Under the pieces are notes generated by a model that did no database searches, was not told the DNA's origin, and saw only the letters and a program-made list of their open reading frames with translations. A DNA stretch of 64,000 nucleotides. Source: an uncultured Prevotella sp. Its GTDB lineage: Bacteria; Bacteroidota; Bacteroidia; Bacteroidales; Bacteroidaceae. This document shows positions 57,459 through 64,000 of this stretch, one piece after another (position 1 is the first letter of the stretch; every line of letters begins with the position of its first letter). A program made the position numbers and the translations under genes. The stretch is taken from the NCBI GenBank assembly GCA_946540435.1, contig CAMNII010000008.1:1-64000 (forward strand), in the 5' to 3' direction.

Positions 57459-58367
57459 ATGCAGAAACATCATCTTTTCCACAGCGCCACACGATGGCTC
57501 GTCACACTCGCTGCCACCGTCACCATGCTCACTGCTGCCGCCCAGCAGCCTGCCTTCCCCTACCCTGCCCTGCCCGACAGCATCCACGGCGACGGACAGC
57601 GGCTGGCCTGGCTCATGGAACATTTCTGGAGCAGCTATGACTTTGCCGACACCACGGTCGTGAACCGGCAGATGGCAGAGCAGGGCTTCGTGGACTACTG
57701 CTACTATTTCCCCCTGCTCCTGACCGACAGCATCACTACCCGTCGTTGCGCACAAGCCTTTGCCGACAGCATCACTGCCGACACGCTGCGGGAGGAGTTC
57801 TTCACCGACCTCGCCCAGCAGTACCTCGGCAGCCCGCGTTCACCCGTCTACGACGAGGGCGTCTATGCCGCCATCCTTCGTGCACTACCCCCCACGCCAC
57901 AGCGCACATTCCTCATCCGGCAACTATCCCTCAACGCCGTCGGCTCAGTAGCCACCAACTTCATCTTCACCGACAGCCTCCGACAGACCCATCACCTCTA
58001 CGAACTCAGCGCCCGCCACATCCTCGTCGTCTTCTACGATCCATTCTGCGACCACTGCCGCGAGACGCTACCCCTTCTGCGCACCCTCCCGGAGTTACAA
58101 CGGCCTGCCGACGAACTCCTCATCCTCACCCTCGACGTCTCCGACACTCCGCCGGCTCTACCCGTCGGCGAACTCGTCAACGGAACCCTCCCGACACCAA
58201 AGCCGCTTGGTGCAGACAAGCCCATCAGCATCCCCCTCCTCACCCCACACACCTACTACTTTCCCGAGTACCCCGCCCTCTACCTCCTCGATGCCGACAA
58301 GCGTGTCATCCTAAAGAATACCACCCTCGACAAAATAACAACCTTTTTCACAGCCAACAACCCATAA
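57459..58367 (+). CDS. DUF5106-like thioredoxin-fold secreted protein
   Basis: Signal peptide; HILVVFYDPFCDHCRETLPLL; YPALYLLDADKRVILKNTT. Confidence 0.65.
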   Translation: MQKHHLFHSATRWLVTLAATVTMLTAAAQQPAFPYPALPDSIHGDGQRLAWLMEHFWSSYDFADTTVVNRQMAEQGFVDYCYYFPLLLTDSITTRRCAQAFADSITADTLREEFFTDLAQQYLGSPRSPVYDEGVYAAILRALPPTPQRTFLIRQLSLNAVGSVATNFIFTDSLRQTHHLYELSARHILVVFYDPFCDHCRETLPLLRTLPELQRPADELLILTLDVSDTPPALPVGELVNGTLPTPKPLGADKPISIPLLTPHTYYFPEYPALYLLDADKRVILKNTTLDKITTFFTANNP

Positions 58368-58449
58368 CAGAAGCCCAAACCATATGAGCTGAAACGGAAG
58401 AAATACCATCGTACCGATTATACTCATCAAATAAAACCCCGCTGACACT

Positions 58450-60465
58450 ATGCTTCGACCACTATTCCTGCTTCTATCCCTGCTGGCTGCCTTATCGCTG
58501 CCGGCACAGGTGCAGCAGGAGACGACATGGGAGGAACTGCTCGAAGAGTGGTTCGTTCAGGAAGGAGGCAACATGGATGAGGGTGAGACGGGAGAGGGGT
58601 CGCTGGAGGCACTGAGCGACATGCTGGCCGACATGGCTGCCACACCCCTCGACCTGAACAAGGCCACACGCGAAGAACTGGAACAACTGCCTTTCCTCAC
58701 CGACAAGCAGGTAGAAGACATCATGGCGTATGTCGACCGCTACGGTCCCGTACGCTCCATGGGTGAGGTGGCAATGATACCGTCGATCGATGCCAGGCAG
58801 CGCCAGCTGCTCTCGTGCTTTGTCACCGTCAGCGACGACGGCACACAGCAGCACATGCCACGGTTGGCCGACATACTCCGCCACGGACGGCAGGAGCTGA
58901 CGGCGACACTCCGCACGCCCCTCTACCGACGTCAGGGCGACAAGAACGGCTATCTGGGATACCCCTACCGCCACTGGCTGCGCTACGACTTCAGCTACGG
59001 TGGCCGTGTGCGGGCAGGACTGGTAGCCTCACAGGATGCCGGAGAGCCCTTCTTCGGACAGTACAACCGCATGGGCTATGACAACTATTCACCCTACATC
59101 ATTGTGAAAGGACTCGGATGCGTGAAGGCGCTTGCCGCAGGCCGCTATCGGCTCCACCTGGGCATGGGACTGGTGCTGAACAACGACTTCACCCTCGGCA
59201 AACAGGGTGCGCTGCAGAGCATGCGACAGGCGGGCAACACCATCCGGCCGCACTCCTCACGCTCCATAGGCAACTACATGCAGGGTGTGGCAGCAACTGT
59301 GAATATCACACCACAGCTGGCAGTGACAGCCTTCGTCTCCTACCGACCCATCGATGCCACCCTGGCTGACGGCAGCACCATCACCACCATCCTCACCAGC
59401 GGCTACCACCGCACACAGAGCGAGATAGACCGGAAGCATAATGCCACACAGACGGCGGCAGGAGGACGCATCGGCTATACCACCAACAGCTGGCACATAG
59501 GAGCCACGGCAGTGACGATGGTCTATAACAAGGAACTGCTACCAGACACGCGGCAGCCATACCGACGCTACTACCCCGCCGGACAACGGTTCACCAATGC
59601 TGCCGCCGACTACGGCCTGCGCACCCGCCGACTCACCATCAACGGCGAGACGGCTACCGACGGCAGTGCCCTCGCCACGGTGAACATGGCGACGATGAAC
59701 CTGACAGGGAGCATCGACCTCACCGCCATACAGCGATACTACTCCTACCGCTACCAAGCACCGCTGGCCAATGCCTTCCGGTCGGGCAGCCGCACACAGA
59801 ACGAGAGCGGTGTGTATGTCGGCGGACGATGGCGACTCTCACGCCTACTCACCATCACCGCCTATGGCGACATAGCCTACCACCCATGGGCTCGTTACCT
59901 CGTCTCCCAGGCTTCCTACGACCACGACTACTTCCTCGCTGCCCAATGGCAGAAGGCAGCATTGGCGGTGACCATGAGCGGACGACTCCTGCAGCGGCAG
60001 CGCGACAACGATGACAAGACACTACTCATCAACCGTAACACCGGACGGCTGCGACTGGCGGTCAGTCATACCACCGACAGGCTGACGCTGAACACCCAAG
60101 GCGATGTGACACTGGCAGAACACGGCACACGCAGCATCGGATATATGATCCTTCAGAAAGCCACATGGAAGATGCAGCGCCTGACGGCCCACGCCATGGC
60201 AGCACTCTTCCATACCAACGACTACGACAGCCGCGTCTATGCCTACGAACGCGGACTGCGCTACGAGATGAACTTCCCCGCCTTCTTCGGACACGGCCTG
60301 CGCACGGCACTGCTCATCCAGCTGAAGGCATGGAAAAACACCACCCTGGCCGTGAAGGCTGCCAACACCCACTACTTCGACCGCACCACCATCGGCACTG
60401 CCCTGCAACGCATCGACAGCCGCAACCAGACCGACATCGACATGCAGGCAAGAATAGTCTTCTGA
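58450..60465 (+). CDS. Helix-hairpin-helix (ComEA-like) plus outer-membrane beta-barrel-like protein
   Basis: DLNKATREELEQLPFLTDKQVEDIMAYVDRYGPVRSMGEVAMIPSI; long beta-rich C-terminus ending in F. Confidence 0.75.
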   Translation: MLRPLFLLLSLLAALSLPAQVQQETTWEELLEEWFVQEGGNMDEGETGEGSLEALSDMLADMAATPLDLNKATREELEQLPFLTDKQVEDIMAYVDRYGPVRSMGEVAMIPSIDARQRQLLSCFVTVSDDGTQQHMPRLADILRHGRQELTATLRTPLYRRQGDKNGYLGYPYRHWLRYDFSYGGRVRAGLVASQDAGEPFFGQYNRMGYDNYSPYIIVKGLGCVKALAAGRYRLHLGMGLVLNNDFTLGKQGALQSMRQAGNTIRPHSSRSIGNYMQGVAATVNITPQLAVTAFVSYRPIDATLADGSTITTILTSGYHRTQSEIDRKHNATQTAAGGRIGYTTNSWHIGATAVTMVYNKELLPDTRQPYRRYYPAGQRFTNAAADYGLRTRRLTINGETATDGSALATVNMATMNLTGSIDLTAIQRYYSYRYQAPLANAFRSGSRTQNESGVYVGGRWRLSRLLTITAYGDIAYHPWARYLVSQASYDHDYFLAAQWQKAALAVTMSGRLLQRQRDNDDKTLLINRNTGRLRLAVSHTTDRLTLNTQGDVTLAEHGTRSIGYMILQKATWKMQRLTAHAMAALFHTNDYDSRVYAYERGLRYEMNFPAFFGHGLRTALLIQLKAWKNTTLAVKAANTHYFDRTTIGTALQRIDSRNQTDIDMQARIVF

Positions 60466-60509
60466 GTACACAATAAAACAACCGGTCCGCACGTTATTCA
60501 TTATAGTCA

Positions 60510-61106
60510 ATGACAACCCATATCGACAGAGAGAACAACACGTCACATGCCCTCGCACCCGCCTACTTCGGACCCGTGGCATGGTACTGCCGGCTGGCCA
60601 CCGACCCGTTGGCATATATCAACATGGCAACACCCTACCGCAAGCAGGGAACCATGAACCGGTGCACCATCATGACGGCTAACGGACAACAGACGCTCAC
60701 CGTACCCGTGGCCAAGCCCACACACCCTACGGCACTCATCTCCAACCACGGGAAATGGCGACAGGAACACTGGAACGCCCTCTGCACAGCCTATGGCGAC
60801 TCCCCGTTCTTCATATACTACGAGGACGACCTCCGGCCTTTCTTCGAGGAACAGCGGTGGACCACGCTCTTCGACTTCGACAGCGACATCACCCGGAAGA
60901 TGTGCGAACTCCTCGACATCAACCCGCCGCAACAGCGATACGACGACACTGCCATCCCTCTTGACAACGACACCGGCGAGCAATCGTTCACACCCTACTA
61001 TCAGGTGTTCCAACAGCGACACGGCTTCCAGCCAAACCTGAGCATCCTCGACCTCCTCTTCAACATGGGTCCTGAAGCCACGGGAATACTATTAAATGAG
61101 AAATGA
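60510..61106 (+). CDS. WbqC family protein
   Basis: YFGPVAWYCRLA, NRCTIMTANGQQTLTVPV, HWNALCTAYGDSPFFIYYEDDLRPFF; C-terminal NEK* from the repeat. Confidence 0.8.
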   Translation: MTTHIDRENNTSHALAPAYFGPVAWYCRLATDPLAYINMATPYRKQGTMNRCTIMTANGQQTLTVPVAKPTHPTALISNHGKWRQEHWNALCTAYGDSPFFIYYEDDLRPFFEEQRWTTLFDFDSDITRKMCELLDINPPQQRYDDTAIPLDNDTGEQSFTPYYQVFQQRHGFQPNLSILDLLFNMGPEATGILLNEK

Positions 61107-61525
61107 GAAATGAGGAATGAGAAATGCCCACAAAGCGACCGATAAACTTCAAGCCGACGCTGCCCCTGCGGGGAGGCTTAGAAGTTAACAGGAGTCTTGC
61201 GGGTATCGACGGAGTCAATGCCCGCAAAGCGACTGATAAATAGCGGCACGACGCTGCCACTGCGGGGAGTGTCAGCCATTTACAGGAGTCTTGCGGGTAT
61301 CGACGGAGTCAATGAGAAATGCCCACAAAGCGACTGATAAACTTCAAGCCGACGCTGCCCCGCGGGGAGGCTTAGAAGTTAACGGGAGTCTTGCGGGTAT
61401 CGACGGAGTCAATGAGAAATGAAAAATGAGAAATGAAAAATGAGGAATGAGGAATGAAAAATGAGCTGGTAGCGAACCGGCAGGGCTAATCATAATTTCT
61501 AATTTCTAATTACTAATTACTAATT
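61100..61525. repeat. GAGAAATGA and GGAGTCTTGCGGGTATCGACGGAGTCAATG mosaic repeats
   Basis: GGAGTCTTGCGGGTATCGACGGAGTCAATG three times in 300 bp; GAGAAATGA/GAAAAATGAG words. Confidence 0.95.
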
Positions 61526-61530
61526 AATAT

Positions 61531-62685
61531 ATGAAGAGACTACTATTCTTAACCATCGCCACGCTCCTGACGGCAAACGCCTTCAGCCAGCAGATGCTGG
61601 GCCAGCGTCCCAACGTGAAATCACCCGTCATCAACAGCGACGGGACAGTAACCTTTAACTTCTACGGACCCGAGGCCCACCAGGTCGGAGTCATCGGCGA
61701 CTTCGACGAGATACACTTCCAGACGCTCTCCATGCAACGGCAGGACAACGGCGTTTGGACGGTGACCACACAACGCCTCACGCCAGAGCTTTACTCCTAT
61801 GCCTTCATCGTCGATGGACAGCGCATCGTCGACCCTGCCAACAGCTATGTCAACCGCGACATCTCCACACTGAGCAACATCTTCATCATCAGTCGCGACA
61901 ACAACGACAAGGGACATCTCTACCAGGCCAACAACGTTCCGCATGGAACACTGAGCCGTGTGTGGTACGACAGTCCGACCCTCGGCACACAACGGCGGAT
62001 GACCGTCTACCTGCCGGCAGCCTACGACGGCAAACGACGCTTCCCGGTGATGTACCTCCTCCATGGCCACGGCGGCGACGAGACGGCATGGGGCGACCTC
62101 GGCCGTGCCGCACAGATCATGGACAACCTCATCGCCGAAGGAAAGGCCGTGCCGATGATTGTCGTCATGCCCAACGGCAACCCCACCTGCGACGCAGCAC
62201 CCGGTGCCTGGCACGAAGGGATGTACACCCCCGACGGCAACGCCTTCAACCAACGCGGCGCCAAGGCGTCGATGGAAGAGAGCTTCATGGACATCGTCAA
62301 CTTCGTCGACAGACAATACAAAACCATCCGCCGACGCGAGGCACGCGCCGTGACAGGCCTGTCGATGGGTGGCGGGCACACCTTCGGCATCTCACGCCTC
62401 TACCCCACCACCTTCGACTACTACGGACTGCAGTCGGCAGCAGCACGGATGAACAAAGATGCCGACAAGCTCGACGAACAGATGCAACGCCTCTTCGACT
62501 CCAAGCCGAAACTCTACTGGATAGCCATCGGCCACGATGACTTCCTCATGCAGATGAACACCGACCTGCGCCACTATCTCGACAGCAAGGGCTACACCTA
62601 TGAATACTACGAGAACGACGGTGGACACCTCTGGCGCAACTGGCGCATCTACCTGAGCATGTTCGCACAGCGGCTGTTCAAATAG
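61531..62685 (+). CDS. Secreted esterase (CE1-like) with N-terminal E-set/CBM48-like domain
   Basis: VTFNFYGPEAHQVGVIGDF; FPVMYLLHGHGGDETAW; AVTGLSMGGGHTFG. Confidence 0.88.
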   Translation: MKRLLFLTIATLLTANAFSQQMLGQRPNVKSPVINSDGTVTFNFYGPEAHQVGVIGDFDEIHFQTLSMQRQDNGVWTVTTQRLTPELYSYAFIVDGQRIVDPANSYVNRDISTLSNIFIISRDNNDKGHLYQANNVPHGTLSRVWYDSPTLGTQRRMTVYLPAAYDGKRRFPVMYLLHGHGGDETAWGDLGRAAQIMDNLIAEGKAVPMIVVMPNGNPTCDAAPGAWHEGMYTPDGNAFNQRGAKASMEESFMDIVNFVDRQYKTIRRREARAVTGLSMGGGHTFGISRLYPTTFDYYGLQSAAARMNKDADKLDEQMQRLFDSKPKLYWIAIGHDDFLMQMNTDLRHYLDSKGYTYEYYENDGGHLWRNWRIYLSMFAQRLFK

Positions 62686-62705
62686 ATCATGAATATTTCA
62701 TCACC

Positions 62706-62835
62706 TTTACAGGAGTCTTGCGGGTATTCCTCATTGACTCCGTCGATACCCGCAAGACTCCTGTAAACGGCTGGCACTTCCCGCAGGGGCAACATCGTGC
62801 CGCCGTTTATCAGTCGCTTTGTGGGCATTTCTAAT
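62706..62835. repeat. Perfect 22-bp inverted repeat plus inverted copy of the dispersed family
   Basis: TTTACAGGAGTCTTGCGGGTAT (62706-62727) / ATACCCGCAAGACTCCTGTAAA (62746-62767). Confidence 0.95.
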
Positions 62836-62848
62836 TCCTCATTTAACT

Positions 62849-64000
62849 ATGAACAAAAAGAACTTAATCATGACCATCGCCGTAGCCACTGCGCTGACAA
62901 CCACCATGGGCAGCTGCAAGCAACAACACGACAACCCGCTGCTCGCTGAGAGCACACTGCCCTATGGAGCACCTGACTTCAGTAAGATCCAGGTCGCTGA
63001 CTATCTGCCCGCCTTCGAACAGGCTATTCAGCAGCAACGCAACGCCATCGCCGACATCGTCGGAAATACCGACTCCGCAACCTTCGAAAACACCATCCTC
63101 GCCTATGAAGACAGCGGACGGCAGCTCGAAAACGTCAGCCGGATATTCTTCGCACTCACCGAGGCCGACAAGACTCCAGAACTGGCTGAGATAGAGAAAA
63201 AGGTACAGCCCATGCTCACCGAACTCGAAAACGACATCGCCTTCAACATGCCGCTCTTCGAACGCATCCGACAGGTCTACGACAGTCAGCACGACGCCCT
63301 CCAGGGTGAAGACCTTAAACTCCTTGAGGAGACCTACAAGGAGTTCGTCAGAAACGGAGCACTCCTCACCGACGACAAGAAGGAACGCATGAAGGAAATC
63401 AACATGCGCATCGCTGACCTGCAGCAGCAATGGGGCGACATCATCCTCGAAGCCACCAACAATGCCATCGTGTGGGTCGACAGCAAGGAAGAGCTCGCAG
63501 GACTCACCGAGGCTGACATCGAGCAATGCCGGAAAGACGCCGAGAGCAACGGTGCTAAGGCACCCTATGCCATCGTCATCGTCAACACCACCCAGCAGCC
63601 TCTGCTCGCCGCTCTCGACAACCGCGACCTGCGCCGACGCGTCTATGAGGCTTCCTACCACCGCGCCGACGGCACCAACGACCTCAACACCTACCCCCTC
63701 GTCAGCGAGATAGCAACCCTCCGTGCCGAACAGGCCGCCCTGATGGGATATCCCAACTATGCCGCCTACTCACTCGAGAAAACCATGGCCAAGACGCCTG
63801 ACAACGTCTACGCTTTCCTCAAAAACCTCATCGCACAATACACCCCGAAGGCACAAGCCGAGACAAAGGCCATCGAGGACTTCGCACGACAGACCGAAGG
63901 CAGCGACTTCCAGCTGCAACCATATGACCGCTTCTACTACTCCGCGAAGATGAAGAAACAACTCCTCAACGTCAGCGACGACGAGGTAAAACCCTACTTC
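62849..64000 (+). CDS. M3 family metallopeptidase (peptidyl-dipeptidase Dcp-like), truncated by the window end
   Basis: Lipoprotein signal TTMGSCKQQ; NPLLAESTLPYGAPDFSKIQVADYLPAFEQAI; DNRDLRRRVYEASYHRADG. Confidence 0.85.
   Translation, partial: MNKKNLIMTIAVATALTTTMGSCKQQHDNPLLAESTLPYGAPDFSKIQVADYLPAFEQAIQQQRNAIADIVGNTDSATFENTILAYEDSGRQLENVSRIFFALTEADKTPELAEIEKKVQPMLTELENDIAFNMPLFERIRQVYDSQHDALQGEDLKLLEETYKEFVRNGALLTDDKKERMKEINMRIADLQQQWGDIILEATNNAIVWVDSKEELAGLTEADIEQCRKDAESNGAKAPYAIVIVNTTQQPLLAALDNRDLRRRVYEASYHRADGTNDLNTYPLVSEIATLRAEQAALMGYPNYAAYSLEKTMAKTPDNVYAFLKNLIAQYTPKAQAETKAIEDFARQTEGSDFQLQPYDRFYYSAKMKKQLLNVSDDEVKPYF

Overview
The window is a high-GC Bacteroidales (Prevotella-like) chromosomal segment. 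Supporting signs are Bacteroidetes promoters (TTTG-N20-TAnnTTTG), SPII lipoproteins, rimP-nusA-infB, and tandem FKBP isomerases. About 45 genes are housekeeping or accessory enzymes: argS, miaB, comM/yifB, infB/nusA/rimP, pnp, xerC-like, aroQ, rbfA, dinB, dus, preA-like, ispG, purE, rpoN, GH27 and GH36-like galactosidases, and several peptidases. No rRNA, tRNA, CRISPR array, transposase or prophage was recognised. The striking feature is the intergenic DNA, which carries many unrelated families of short tandem and palindromic repeats. Several run through stop codons and so supply C-terminal residues (for example EK*). Some palindromes or repeats appear to sit in frame inside genes: ComM, a PreA-like protein, an M28 peptidase and an RHS core remnant. 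Other highlights: (1) a comM locus with diverged comM fragments interleaved with a RhuM gene and an unknown 324-aa gene; (2) an AT-rich lipoprotein island with an RHS remnant, whose predicted 5' leader is a 72-bp x3 tandem repeat; (3) a secreted histidine phosphatase fused to a TonB C-terminal domain; (4) a C26-M19 peptidase fusion; (5) an exact 22-bp x5 iteron-like array; (6) a 50-aa small ORF overlapping the ispG 3' end. All assignments come from reading motifs in the sequence; no database search was run.
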